Origin: Tetrapyrgos nigripes
Taxonomy: Eukaryota > Basidiomycota > Agaricomycetes > Agaricales > Campanellaceae
Length of the DNA: 64,000 nucleotides
Direction: 5' to 3'
Assembly: GCA_013368315.1 (NCBI GenBank)
Contig: JAACJM010000236.1
Span: forward strand, 1 to 64,000
Of the stretch, positions 20,441-31,862 are shown in pieces. The stretch's first letter is position 1, and each line of letters opens with the position of its first letter. Position numbers and translations under genes: made by a program. The notes beneath the pieces were generated by a model that saw nothing but the letters and a program-made list of their open reading frames with translations, made no database searches and was not told the DNA's origin.

Positions 20441-23051
20441 CCCTTTGTTCCTGAGTTGTCGTTAGACTTGCTTTTAGTTCCTCTCGAACTGCATCCAAGT
20501 TCTGGAGGCGTTCTTCGACTTTTGGTACGTGTGAAGTTGGATTGATGGAAGGGAATAATCAGGGTAGAAATCCATGGAGTAATTCAAACAGTGATTTCCC
20601 AGTGGCTGAGTGAACTCGGGTATTGTGACAGAATTCGGCGTAGGGTAGGTATTTGACCCAATCGTCCTGACGATAGTTACAGAAGGTTCGAAGGTATTGT
20701 TCAAGTTCTTGATTGAACCTCTCTGTCTCGCCATCTGTCTGCGGATGGTAAGCTGTACTGAGTGCCGAGGTGATACCTAACTTAGCGTAAATGCCTTTCA
20801 TCACTTGGCTTGCGAATTGAGGTCCGCGGTCAGATATCATTTTATCCCACAAGCCATACCGCCGCCAGGTGTTGTCAAACAATAGGTCAATTGTTCCGTC
20901 ACTATCGATGTCTTTTCTGCATGGGGAAATGACAACTGTTTTTGTTGAACGGTCAACTGTGACGTGAATTGCATTAAAACCGTCACATTCTGGCAGATCC
21001 GTGATGAAGTCGGTTGTAATGGTACCAAAAGGTCGTTCCGGTATTTCGTTCGGGATTAACGGTACATGCGTCGGGTGGTTGCCTGCCTTGGTTAACTGAC
21101 AGGTAGTGCATCCTTCAACGTAATTACGAACGAATACTGACATACCGGGCCACCAGAATTCTCTACTGACGAGTTCGTACGTCTTGAATCGCCCCGGGTG
21201 TCCAGCAGTAAGGCTGTCATGATGCATTTTAACGATGTCCCGTCTGAGTTGTTGATCGTTTGGGATGTAGATCTTCCCTCTGAACAAGATGATTCCGTCT
21301 TCGTAGTTCCATTCCTGTAGGTTTTTTGCCAAAGCGCGTGGTCCGTTGTTAAAGATGGTTTGTAACGCAGTTATGACTTCGGTATCCTTTTCCGGACATT
21401 CTTTGATTCGTCTTTTCAACTCTACATCTCCTATTGCGGTTACCGTTCCTGGCGGTGTCGCCCGAATTCTGAAGAATCTGGGGTCCAGTAAGACCCTGTC
21501 TTTGTTGTCGTTTTCGACCCCCTCTTTATGGTCTGATCTTCGAGAGAGTGGGTCACTTCGATTTAAATTCCCGGGTTTGTGCGTGAGCGTAAAATCAAAT
21601 CTGGTCAAAAACAAGGCCATTCTTGCTTGTCGTCGGCTAAGTTTTTGGGCAGTGGTGAAGTATCTAAGGTTGTCGTGATCGGTCAAGATTTCAATGGTAT
21701 GTGGTCCGCCTTCCAGGTAATGTCGCCAGGCTTCAAGTCCGCGTATGATTGCTAGCAGTTCTTTGTCGTGAATGTCGTAATTCCGTTCGGTTTCGGATAA
21801 CGCTTTTGACAGGTAGGCTACTGGATGCCATTTGCCATCCGATCCTTGTTGTTGCAGGATACCTCCCGTAGCGTAATCTGATGCATCCACTTCTACTCGG
21901 TATGGTTTAGAGTGATCAGGCATGAGAAGAACTGGTGAAGTTGTAAACGTATCTTTGAGTGTTTGGAAAGCTATTTGAGCTTCCTCAGTCCATCTCCATG
22001 GGTGTTCCTTTTTCGTGAGATCGAACAGTGGTCGTGCGATTTTTGAGAAATCACGTATGAAACGACGATAAAAGTTTCCGAAGCCGAGGAATGACTGTAC
22101 GTCTTTGATGTTACGTGGGACTGGCCATTTAGTTACGCCCTCGACTTTGACTGGGTCCATCGCCAATGTATTGTGTGACACGATGAGGCCGAGGAATTCC
22201 ACTGAATCGGTTTCGAAAGTGCATTTTTCCGGTTTAGCGTACAAGTCGTTATCATGGAGTCGTGCCAATACTTCTTTCACCATGCGTCGATGTTCTTCTA
22301 GTGACTCCGTGAATATGAGAATATCGTCCATATAGATTACGACTTTTCCGGAGTCGATCAGGTCCCTGAATAGAGTGTTCATCATCGCTTGGAATGTAGC
22401 TGGAGAGTTCATAAGACCGAAAAACATCACCGTTGGTTCGAAGAGGCCGCGGTTGGTTTTAAACGCCGCTTTCCATTCATCTCCCTTCTTGATGCGTATG
22501 TTGTTATACCCCCATCGAAGGTCGACTTTGGAAAATATTCGTGCCCCTTTGAGTTTGTCTACGAGTTCCGATATAAGCGGCAAGGGGTATTCGTTCTTGA
22601 CGGTCCCTCTGTTTAGGGCACGGTAATCCTGTACTGGTCGTAGTTTTCCGTCTTTCTTTTTTACAAAGAAGAAGGGACTTGCCATAGGAGACTTCGACGG
22701 TCTTATGTACCCTTTCTCCAAGTTTTCCTTGATGAATTCATCAAGTTCCTTTTGTTCATTTGGGGATAACGGGTATGTTTTGCAAGGGCGCGGTTCGAAG
22801 TCCGGTTTTAACTCGATAGCATGATCCCATTCGCCACGTTTCGGTAGTCGTTCTGAGGTTTGTTTGTCAAAGACTCGTAGGAACTGATGATATTGCGGAG
22901 GAATCTTATCTTTAAGAGGTACATCGACCTGAACATTCTGGGCTGCCTCTGCGAGTTCTTGTGCTTTTGTGAAACCCGCGCGAATGTTCAAGTTTGGTAT
23001 CCCTGATGCCTCTTCATCCGTTTTTTCCTCTTTCCCCAACAACTCTTCCAT
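20441..23051 (-). pseudogene. Gypsy reverse transcriptase-RNase H-integrase
   Basis: About 830 codons stay open. Reverse transcriptase motifs are LRPVQDYRALN, SKVDLRWGYNNIR and the YMDD site VIYMDDILIF. RNase H has VEVDASDYATGG, NYDIHDKELLAI and LTDHDNLRYF. Integrase has the HHCC zinc domain (HHDSLTAGHPG ... CTTCQ) and the DDE set in TTDFITDLP, SDRGPQFAS and YHPQTDGETERFN. A TGA at 20559-20561 (Arg CGA fits) and one surplus base in the CCC at 20441-20443 separate it from the chromodomain part. Correcting those two would give one polyprotein. Confidence 0.9.
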
Positions 23052-23153
23052 TATGTCCTGTTCCCATCGTTCTGGGATCGTATCTCTTCCGTAGTCATCT
23101 TCAGTAAAGATCGCCGTTTCTTCCGAACTTCGGTGGAAGGATCGGATAGGAAT

Positions 23154-23786
23154 TCAACGACGTCGCCCCGCAATCTTCGATTGGGCAACCGGTTTGAATC
23201 GTCCAACTGGTTCTAACCATCTGACTTGGTAATCCTTGTGGTGGGTTCTTGGGTCGACGACTGTGGGTTTCAAGGGTTTAGTTTTCAAATGGAGAACGGG
23301 AGGTTTTGCCGTGATGCATGTTTCTGGACATCTAGTCATGTCTACCCGTGAGTCCGGCCAGTCTATATCTGGATTATGTTCTTCCAACCAGTCGGTACCA
23401 AGGATTATATCATGATCTCCGATGTCCGTTACGTAAAACTCGGCCTCTTCTTCGTGATATGCTACGCCATCTCGGGAATAGATACGAAGCTTCTGGATAG
23501 TGTATTCTCGTACCCATCCCATGGTGTTTTCGGAGCCGTCGACGTTTCGGACTGGAAACGGGTTTTTGATAGGAAGAAGGGTGAGTTGATGTTTTCGTGC
23601 GAATTGGCCATTAATGATTATGCCTTCTGCACCGCTGTCTATTAGAGCGTTTGCGTCGATTTTTCTGCCAGTAAATTTGCCGATTAATTCAGTTTTGAGT
23701 GTGATCGATGGTATTTGTCTGTTACGAGTGATTGCTGACATTCTTATTTCTGAAGGAAAGACTCGCTCACTAGAGGGGTATAACAC
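23154..23786 (-). pseudogene. Gypsy aspartic protease region
   Basis: Retropepsin-like: NALIDSGAEGIIING holds the catalytic Asp (D-S-G), and DHDIILGTDWLEEHNP is the conserved flap-end ILG motif with TDWL. ATG 23741 precedes a typical strand pair. It is part of the pol polyprotein and is separated from the reverse transcriptase frame by stops near 23060-23150. Confidence 0.82.
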
Positions 23787-23857
23787 ACTATATCAATTGT
23801 TCTTTAACTGTCCGGTGTACTGTTCTACTCCTACTGACGACGTAGCAGAGGAGTGAT

Positions 23858-25375
23858 TCAAAAATCCAATTTAGACATGACGTCTTTCAAATAGACGGTT
23901 GCTTGTTCCTTTTCTTCTCCTTCCAATCCTTTAACCCTGTTAACCATGTCGGAAATGTCCTTGATCGTGTTTCTGGATGAGGATGCTTGAGCTACTATTA
24001 CCGGTGGTGGAGATGCGGTTTCGGCTGTTCGAATAGCACGAGAGGGGAAGGTTCGGGAAGTGTTCTGAGATAACGTCCTCGGGAATGTTGGACATTCGTT
24101 GCTCATGTGTCCAGTTTGTCTACATGCGAAGCATGCTCCTGCTTTTCGAAGTCGGTCCCTTTCATCAGGTGTCAGTTTAGGTGGTAGATTGAAAGACGAG
24201 TTAGCACCTGGACCCATGTTCATAAGCGCATTAACGCTTGCTACCGTTCTTCCCTGAGACAGACCTGGACTACTCTTCGATGTCGAAGGTAGTTTTCCAG
24301 CGTCCCTGTCTTTCTCGTTCCTTCAGCCACTCTAAATGAAGCTCCACAGCTCTTTCCTTATACTCTTCGAAGTCATCCCATTTCGGATACGTTCTTCCAA
24401 CTGCTTCTCAGAGTTTGGGTGGTAACCCATCCTGATAGAATTCCAACAATGCCGCGTCTCCGAACTCGGATTCTTCCCGTATGTATCGAAGATGCTGTTG
24501 TAGCTGCTGATGTCCGTCCCCTTCATTCTAGCAAACTTGATCTTCGTCCTCGCCACATCTTCCGAGGCAAGAGCTTTGAAGTCCTTTTTAAATCTATCCC
24601 GTATCTGCTTCAAAGTTATCCACCTCCATTCACCTGGTGTATTTGCCAAGTTCTCATTCTCCTCATCTGCGTCTCGTTCTATCAATCTTTGCGTTGCCCA
24701 ATCTCCTCCTTTTTCTCCCGTGAAGAATGATAGGAATAGTGAAACCTGACTTTCCTCGGTCGGGTACTTTCCTTTATTCATGCGTAGATAGTTATTGAAC
24801 AGGGCCAGCCATCGTTTTGCCTTGCTACGTTCTCCGTTAAAGGGGTCTGGCTTCCTTCCTCGCTCGGAGGTTCCATTCGATCCGATAGGAGGTGTATCAG
24901 CCATAACTGAGTCGTTTGGGTCTGATGGATCTGGAGAGGGAGGTGTAGGAGGACGACGAGGGGCTACGGATGGTCCTTCGGCAGATGGAATGGTGGGCGA
25001 AGAAGGTGGGGGAGTGGGGTCGTTTGGTTCTGTTGGGTTATTGGAAGGGGTTTCTGGTACTGGGTCGGGTTCCGAAGGTTGGTTAGTAGGTGTAGAAGTC
25101 CCTTGGCCTGATCTGGTTCTAGGTTTTCGATGTGCCTTTTGAATCGCAAGTTCTTGGAGCTGGGTTATGACGTGTAACCAACTCGGGAGTTCTACGTCAG
25201 TAAGTCGTTGAGTGTTGTATCTGTTCAGGCAAGGTTGTGTAGTGCACGAAACCCAGGGATCGTCGCCGTTTTCGGGGATATAGCAGGCGTCCTGGTTCGA
25301 TGCGGGATGGAATACGTGTGGTCAGTTGGCACAATGAAGTTTCGGATCTGCAGATGTGGATCGTCGCTCGGTCAT
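23858..25375 (-). pseudogene. Gypsy gag protein
   Basis: The ATG at 25375 (MTERRST) starts gag. TGA at 25322-25324 (Arg fits) interrupts it early. A Pro/Ser/Thr-rich stretch follows, then from about 24904 the capsid domain (GRKPDPFNGERSKAKRWL, a typical retrotransposon gag start). A single-base shift near 24480 and TGA at 24408-24410 break the second half of the capsid. The zinc knuckle CFACRQTGHMSNEC lies near 24110. It would form the particle shell and bind RNA. Confidence 0.82.
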
Positions 25376-25385
25376 ACAATAATTT

Positions 25386-25796
25386 TCACGAAAGGTAGTT
25401 GGGTCCTAGGATAAAGGAAGATGCTAGACCGTATTCGGGGGAAGGTGCTAATGGAGAGTAGTCAACGTGTTCTTTGAGGAATAGAGGTCCTTTAATCTGA
25501 ACCACAGTTTCTCCTGTATTGAAGTCCTCTTTCACTGTTATGTATGAGAACGTTGAGAGGACTACGTCACCTGAGGTAAGTTTCCACACCCAACCTCTTG
25601 TGCAAACGAAGTGTCGGTCGAGACTCCAAGGATCTGTTCGTAGTTTTCTTCCGTGGGAGACCGCGTATTCGGAGTATAAGAGGTAGCGAGGGAGGGGAAA
25701 TGGGATCTGTTCGTAGTCACGAGGGGTTTCAGGAGGTTCGATACGAATTCGGGGGCGTGGGGTAGACAGAGTGAAAAAGGATTTTTTGGATTTCAA
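25386..25796 (-). other. ATG-less open frame in the gypsy leader
   Basis: An uninterrupted stretch of 136 codons lies between the 5' LTR and gag, ending in TGA eleven bases before the gag ATG. It contains no Met codon after its opening stop. Its composition is protein-like, with phrases such as GWVWKLTSGDVVL and VVQIKGPLFLKEHVDY and many aromatic residues. It may be an N-terminal gag part reached by splicing or non-AUG start, or a shifted fragment of gag. I do not recognise it. Confidence 0.3.
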
Positions 25797-26042
25797 TTAC
25801 AGAACCGGTCGACCACCTTACTCGGGTTTAGCGAGTCTGGTATTACGTCTCGAGACTGTGTAGACAGGGGATGACCTCATGTAACTGCTCCTTGAGTAGT
25901 TCACGCCTGCCAACCTGTGAGGCTCCTCACACAGGGTAGAGTTGCTGGGCTTCTGCAGCACCGTAGGGGAGGGATAGGATAATAGGAAGGTCCAATACGA
26001 TGGAAGGTTTTTGTGAGGTGGGTGTATGGGAGTTCGTTCAAG

Positions 26043-26559
26043 TGTCAAGGTTGTCGTTACACTCGATAACCACCCAAGTCACACAGTACGAGAAAGCCGA
26101 TTACAGAAGAAGTAGATTGATCAAGAGAGATAGAGAGGTAGAGAAATAAAGGGAAAGTAAGCTGACTAGGCTCTACACTGCGTAGTAAGAGTACGGAGCA
26201 GAGACGAAGTGAACGAACTAAGGAATAGGTTACAAAGATCATAGGTATATAAGTGAAATATGAACAGATGGGAAAGAGTAAGTAATACTAGACGGTATCA
26301 TGTGGAAATGTCAAGGGCGAGAGAGTAGTGAGTTAAATATGGATAGATGAAGGTACTGGATCATAAGGAATGATTGACAGTGAGAATGTCCATGGAGATC
26401 GGAGTCGGAGGAGATAAGAGTGTGAGTCATAGATCTAAAGAGATGGTAACTATAGATGATGATGAGAAATGGTTGATGTTTATGGGGTTAGAGCGAGAAG
26501 TAAATAGTAAAGGGAAAAGAATAGAAAGGAAATGAATAGGCGGGGAGCGATTCGTGACA
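26043..26559 (-). repeat. 5' LTR of the nested gypsy element
   Basis: 517 bp partner of 18566-19082. It is followed outward by the duplication GGTTC and then copia gag. Confidence 0.95.
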
Positions 26560-28129
26560 GGTTCCCCATAGATGTGTAGGGAATCCTCGGGATTCTGGAA
26601 TCTCTCCCCAAGGTGCATTGCGCACTCCATCATCTCGGCAGCAGGATCCTGGCAAGACGGTCGATAAGTGGAACAGGGGTCCTGGTGTCCTGCAATTCCT
26701 TTGCACCTGACTCCGTCATTGTGGAGCCAAACACACTTCCGAGTTCCGAAGTGTTCACCAGAGTGTCCTCGTTCCAGCTGGCATCTTCTTCTTGACCGCA
26801 TGCCATATCGGCATCTGAACCGGTCTGAGTTCCAGGATATTCACCGTTCCAACCATTCCAGTTACCAGCATCACCCCAACCATCAGAAGATGATTTAAGG
26901 TTGTTCCAATAGATGCGTTCAGTGAGAGTCCGTTTGGGACGAGGAGCAGGAGTAAGTGTAGTGAAGGAGGAAAGATCGGGATGAGACATGACGACATCTT
27001 CAAGAGTAGCAACAGTCTCACCAGATGGTCTAGCGCCAATATCGCGTGCAAGGTTGATAGCTCTTTTGGTACCTGTGAAAAAGGCGTCAAAAGGCTTTTC
27101 CGTTTCCATAAAGAATGGCTTACGGGTATCAACTGCAGCGGGCGTGTCGACGACAGTGACTGTATGCATCATGGGAGACATGTCCTCATGGACAAGATGT
27201 GCCTGGCCCTGTCTCTTGGCCTGTTCAAACTTTCCAGCTCGACCTCCTCGACGGAAATGAGCTTTTCCTTTGCCCTTTCCCTTGCCTTTTCCCTTGTTAT
27301 TCCCATTAGAGCCGCTGGCTCCGTTAGCGCCGCTGCTGCTGCCACTAGGGCGCTGCTGCTGCTGCTGTTGGAAACTAGGGTTACCGTCCTTTCGCTTGAC
27401 AGCAGAAAGACGGTTGGCGTGGGCTTTCCCTGAAGGCCCTTTGAAAGCTCCCTGGCGAGATTCCCAGATATTGAGAATCTCGCTTTGTAGATCATCAAGG
27501 TTTTGATTGTCGACTTGTTGAATCGAACATTGAGTATACATATTAATGAGATACTCATATCTGGGGGGTAGTTTAGAGACGATGAACATGACGATGAGGA
27601 AGTTGGTGATTTTCGTAAGGGAATGGCCTGAGGGGTCGTCAGTAGGGATACCGGCGGCACTGACCCTATCGAAGTGCATGCGAATAAGCTCGATCGCAGC
27701 ACTAGGATTGGCATCGTTAGGAATGATGATGGAAGTGGCACGTTTGAAATCTGTGTAGATTGTGGAAACACCAGGTTTCCCGTAGGTCTTCTTGAGAAAG
27801 ACCCAAATTGCCTTGGCAGTAGTCATTCCAAGCGTCTTCTGACGAACGGGAGGAGAGAGACGAAGTTTGATAGACCCAATGGCCTTATCGTTCTTCTCAT
27901 CCCAATCAGCCTGTTTCTTTTGAGCCGCCGTGATTGCCTCAGCTTGAGCCACCGTGTCTTCAGCAGATAGAGGGGAGACGGTACTCACTTCGGCATCATC
28001 GGGGCGATCAGAGCTAAGGACAGAACTAAGTCCAGTAGCCTGCAACCAGGCGAGAAGGATGTCTGCCCAGATGTTGAAGTCAACACCGGCGAAGACGGGT
28101 ACAGTGGTCATCAGGACGTTGGAAGACAT
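26560..28129 (-). pseudogene. Copia gag polyprotein, N-terminal part
   Basis: The ATG is at 28129 (MSSNVLMTTVPVF). Residues up to about 215 form the copia gag (UBN2-like) domain, including WVFLKKTYG and a helical middle. A Gln run, a Ser/Gly stretch and a GKGKGKGK basic patch follow. I see no CCHC zinc knuckle, so RNA binding may rest on the basic patch. Near the end is a Trp/Gly-rich patch (DGWGDAGNWNGWNGE, about 26870). A single-base shift between about 26640 and 26700 is needed to continue into the frame that crosses the nested gypsy insertion at 26560. Confidence 0.82.
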
Positions 28130-28432
28130 CTTTGATAATTCTGAGGAAGTCAACTGTCAGCATTTATCCATATGCAGAATAAGAAGGCAGCATTAAATGC
28201 GCCATGCGAAAGTGAAAAGAGGCAGCGATGAACGCGCCATGACAGTGACTACTCCCCTAGATTGTCAACAACTGCAGCTGGACATAAGTCCTGCGCTGTT
28301 GGACGTATCGTCAAGCCATTAAAGGCGACGCAGGCTGCCACAGAGGGCGCCACAGGCAGCCATGAAGGCGCCATCCAGGTAGTATGCGAAGTCTATGGTT
28401 TGCAGCCATTGAAGGCGCTCCCAAGGGCCTTC

Positions 28433-28445
28433 GGGGCCCATAACC
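28433..28445 (-). promoter_or_regulatory. Primer-binding site, half-tRNA-iMet type
   Basis: GGGGCCCATAACC directly abuts the 5' LTR, the same 13 bases as in the first copia element, and resembles the anticodon arm of initiator tRNA-Met. Confidence 0.65.
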
Positions 28446-28812
28446 TGTTAAGCAGGCATGGTACGGCTTGTACACTACTAAACGCAGTGGCAACTACGCA
28501 ACTTACCTGTGGATAAAGAGTAGCTTGTAAGGCTAGTTAGAGGCTTGTAGAGCGATGTGGGTTAAGTATGAAACTTGTTATTTGGAGGACTATCTACGAG
28601 TCCTTATATACCTTTGAGGAGGTACAAATACATGTAAACTAATACTAGAGTAACAATAAGATTCTATTGTACTTGATAGAACAATGCTGGTTTCATACAC
28701 TATTGTCGTACTACACTTATTGTCTATATAATCTTATTGTTCTATATATAAGTACTACTATTGTTCTATATAGATGGCGTTGATGGCTGCAACTGAATGC
28801 GCCAATTCAACA
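28446..28812 (-). repeat. 5' LTR of the second copia element
   Basis: 367 bp. It carries an extra 24 bp, an imperfect tandem copy of the TTATTGTTCTATATA stretch near 28740-28770, relative to the other LTR. Confidence 0.95.
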
Positions 28813-29904
28813 AGGATAAGCTAGAAAGAGCGTGTGAAGTCGGCGACGCATCCCTCTCCTTCTTGTCTCATCACTCCTTGTTCTCCTCTTTTTGCGTCTG
28901 CTCTCTTTCCTCACTCCACTCTTTCTCTCCTACTAGTATACTGGTATTTGAGTCCATTTCGGTACCATCCGCTGCCAAATGAATCCGTTTCGTTTTCGCT
29001 ACAGACAGAATCCGCTTCTATCTGTACACAGGAATGGTTGTATGATGGCATTGGAACTGGTGAACCAACAAAATTATCTGAAGTGTTTCAAGCTGACAAT
29101 TATAAGCTGGAACATTTTGCAGATAAAAAGGCTGTGGTGGCTCTGTATGTGTGTTCAAGAAATGATAATACAGTTTAATGAACCACAGAACAACAAAAGG
29201 CATCTTAATCACAACCAAGGCCTCAGTGAACTCACTGTGCCACTCTGGGTGTCATGATACTGTAGGTATGGCAGGAGCATTTGGGCTTTCATTAGGATAC
29301 ACAGGTGTATATGCCGCTTTCTGCATATTTTATGGGTCTAGATTTGATTTAGGGCTGCCTAGAACAGTCCAGTCTCCTGCATATCTGAGCTGGCTCCAAG
29401 CAATCATGCTGTTATCCATTTTCCCTCACCACCGTGCACTTTCTCTTCAGATACCCTCACCTGTTGCCCTCCTCTTCCCATCAAACATACATTCTGACAC
29501 CAGCATCCTTTCCAGTTCACCTGTCTGTTGAGAAAAGCCCATCATTTCTCTCACAGGCTCTCATAGTTCATATATGTCTGAAAAAAAAAATTAAATTATA
29601 TATCTGCACATTATATCTACTCATTATCATTCATTGTCTTCTTTTCCACTGCTGTAAGTCATCAGATTCACCTTTGCATCAGAGTCTCCCTAGTTATCCT
29701 GTGCAGAAAGATCATACCCTTTCTGCTTGATCCACGTGCTATAACGGCCTCGTACTCGCCACGCGTCAGCGATGGCCCACAGCCCCTTCATGATTATTGT
29801 CAATGGATGGGTTTAGATGTGTTCCCAAAGTAGTCCTCAGCAAGTATTATAGTGGCATGAATGTAGAAGTGCATATGTATGTCAAATTGTACATAAAATG
29901 TACA

Positions 29905-30045
29905 TAGAAAGGCTGAAAAGGGTAAAAATGCGTTCAGCCACAGGAGAAACTGGCATGTGGAAGTCACATGACTACCTGGCAGGCATTTTGCTCCAACTTA
30001 TGTTCGACTCTACATACTTTGATACCTTTTCCTCCACATCTGGAC
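29905..30045 (+). repeat. Dispersed direct repeat, copy 1
   Basis: AAAATGCGTTCAGCCA, then CTGGCATGTGGAAGTCA, then TTTTGCTC and CTTTGATACCTTT, recur about 700 bp to the right with several changes. It ends in a CCACATCTGGA block. Confidence 0.7.
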
Positions 30046-30290
30046 AGTTCTGTATAATTTATCTAGACTTCTTGGATATGCTTCAGTGTGACTATACTAA
30101 TTCCAAAGAGATTCCTCCAGCAGGACCAAATCTCTACATGAGTAAGGGATGGGAAATTATCTCCTAAATTAGCAATCACAACCCTCAAACAGCACATTCA
30201 CATTGTCCTTTCCCATCCTCTCCTCTCTGTTTGAACAATGAATATGTATGTCAATATGTAGAGAAGGACCTATTGAGATTCATTTAGTGG

Positions 30291-30449
30291 CACTGCGGGC
30301 ATAATACGATTTACTGACTTAGTAAATTGATTAGTCAGCTTAGGAAATCGATAGGAAATTGGTTTCCTGGAATCTGATTGGCTGTTCACAATTTACTAAT
30401 GATTTACTATCAATTTACGCAGTGAGAAGAAGGTATTATGCCCGCAGTG
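30291..30449. mobile_element. 159 bp MITE, CACTG ends, TGG duplication
   Basis: The terminal inverted repeat is CACTGCGGGCATAATAC at both ends (17 bp perfect), with TGG on both sides (30288-30290 and 30450-30452). The 3-bp duplication and the CACTG terminus are those of CACTA/EnSpm elements. It has no coding capacity, so it must be moved by a transposase elsewhere. Confidence 0.9.
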
Positions 30450-30604
30450 TGGCTCTTGAAGAGTTGAGAACAATTGAGAACAGGTACTCGTGCTAGTATG
30501 GTGCTAGTATGGCAGCTGAAAGTATGTAAAAATGATCTAATGGATATATAGAAGAGTCCTAAATTTGGTGTGTATTTTTCCTGTACATGAAATGAGCACA
30601 GAGA

Positions 30605-30745
30605 ACCAAAAAAAAAGTCAAAAATGCGTTCAGCCAGAAACTGGCCATGTGGAAGTCATGTGACTCACTGGCAGACATTTTGCTCAAACTTACGCTCAAC
30701 TTTTGTATACTTTGATGCCTTTCCTTCACATCTGGAGACCTTCCA
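30605..30745 (+). repeat. Dispersed direct repeat, copy 2
   Basis: Partner of 29905-30045, clearly diverged by small indels and substitutions. The MITE at 30291-30449 lies between the two copies. Confidence 0.7.
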
Positions 30746-31199
30746 CTTCCAAGTCAAAGACTACCACTACCAATTCCACTTCCACTTCAAAAACTACCAC
30801 TTTCACTTCAAAGACTTCTTCCTCAAAGGGTACTTTGACTCAGATCACCTCTTAGTTCTCTCGTAAACAGAGAGGAGAAGCGAACTGAAATAAATAGTTT
30901 CATTATATAACAGAAGCAAATATATAGCTACGGTCTTCTTCTCTTTCTCTTTCTTTTCCTCCCCGCTAAGTATAGAACATCTCATACTTGTTCTATTAGG
31001 TGCATATTACTACTATTACTACGTATCTACTACTCAATAATCTCTCTACTTGTACTCTATTGTCCCTGTGGACCAATATAGATTCTCTTTCTACCCCTTT
31101 GTCCTCTCAATGCCTCTTTTAGTCCTCCCTTGGACTACCTGGTTCCGCCACAACAGATGAATGCTGCTTGAGTGCAGCGGAGTTCTTAAATTATAAATA

Positions 31200-31462
31200 G
31201 GAGTCGCACATCAGAGTTTTTAAATAGAAGTTTTAAATAAAAAAGGTACATATGGTAATATTCACACAATCCAGAGTCTCCGGGGTCTGAATGCTCGGCA
31301 ATCAATTGTGGCGCGCTTATGAGCGGGCCCTTCCTGCTTTCCATACATTTGGTGTACCATCTGCTCGAAGGAATGACTAGGCATCATGGCCAGGCAGGCG
31401 ATGTTGCAAACTTGCAAGTGGTGTAACAATTACTATAAAAGGGAAGCGTACGCGTTACGCAT
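31200..31462 (-). repeat. Repeat family R, copy B, left piece
   Basis: In reverse complement this matches blocks of copy A near 5005-5040 and 5625-5660. It is cut at 31462 by the DNA transposon and resumes at 37874. Confidence 0.6.
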
Positions 31463-31862
31463 CATCAGCAATTTAGCAGGTTGATAGAGGCGTATAGGAT
31501 GGTATAGGATGCATAGCTCTACGCGCCCTATACGAACCGATCTGGTATAGAAAAAGGGGGGCACGTGGAGTATCTATACGCATGTATAGAAGATTTCGTT
31601 GATGATGGAACTGCTTCTACTCTATACGCTCCATATCCTTGTCTTGGCTCTATGGCCCCTCTTTCGCTAGATGCGGTATAGTGATCAATAAACTAAGAAA
31701 ATGTAGATTATCAGTCCAGTTACATTGAAAGAAGACTCGTACTACTCTCTACATCGAGTTAAACATGTACGACATCCATGAATAGACACATAAGGAAAGC
31801 TGCGAGAATTTGAGTGAGCTATGAGTACGATGGGGTCAGGCATTTGAAAAGAGCTCACCTGC

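Larger units (their letters stand above)
18566..26559 (-). mobile_element. Ty3/gypsy chromovirus nested in the copia element
   Basis: Two 517 bp LTRs and an exact 5-bp duplication GGTTC (18561-18565 and 26560-26564) define a 7,994 bp element. In reading order it has an ATG-less leader frame, gag with zinc knuckle, protease, reverse transcriptase, RNase H, integrase, a chromodomain and then an extra Trp-rich frame before the 3' LTR. The chromodomain after integrase places it among chromoviruses. Several TGA codons and single-base shifts make it inactive. It must be younger than the copia copy it sits in. Confidence 0.95.
13758..28812 (-). mobile_element. Ty1/copia retrotransposon with a nested gypsy element
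   Basis: The boundaries are two LTRs and an exact 5-bp target duplication AGGAT at 13753-13757 and 28813-28817. Without the nested gypsy (18566-26559) and one GGTTC copy the element is about 7 kb. In transcription order it holds LTR, primer site, gag, protease, integrase, reverse transcriptase, RNase H, polypurine tract and LTR. Across the nested insert the frame rejoins in the middle of a Pro codon (Gly-Glu-Pro-Leu-Arg-Ala). The two LTRs show no substitution by eye, only a 24 bp length difference, yet the coding region has at least two single-base shifts and one TGA. Confidence 0.95.
28818..31199. other. Gene-poor stretch with repeats
   Basis: No gene could be supported. A frame ending at 29178 (TRLSEVFQ-like text) looks protein-like for about 60 codons but has no recognisable domain. 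The region holds a 150 bp direct duplication and a small MITE, listed separately. Confidence 0.5.

Noticed and set aside
28834..29178. 115-codon plus-strand frame with protein-like second half
   Set aside because: No family could be assigned, the first half is low-complexity, and no splice partner was found.
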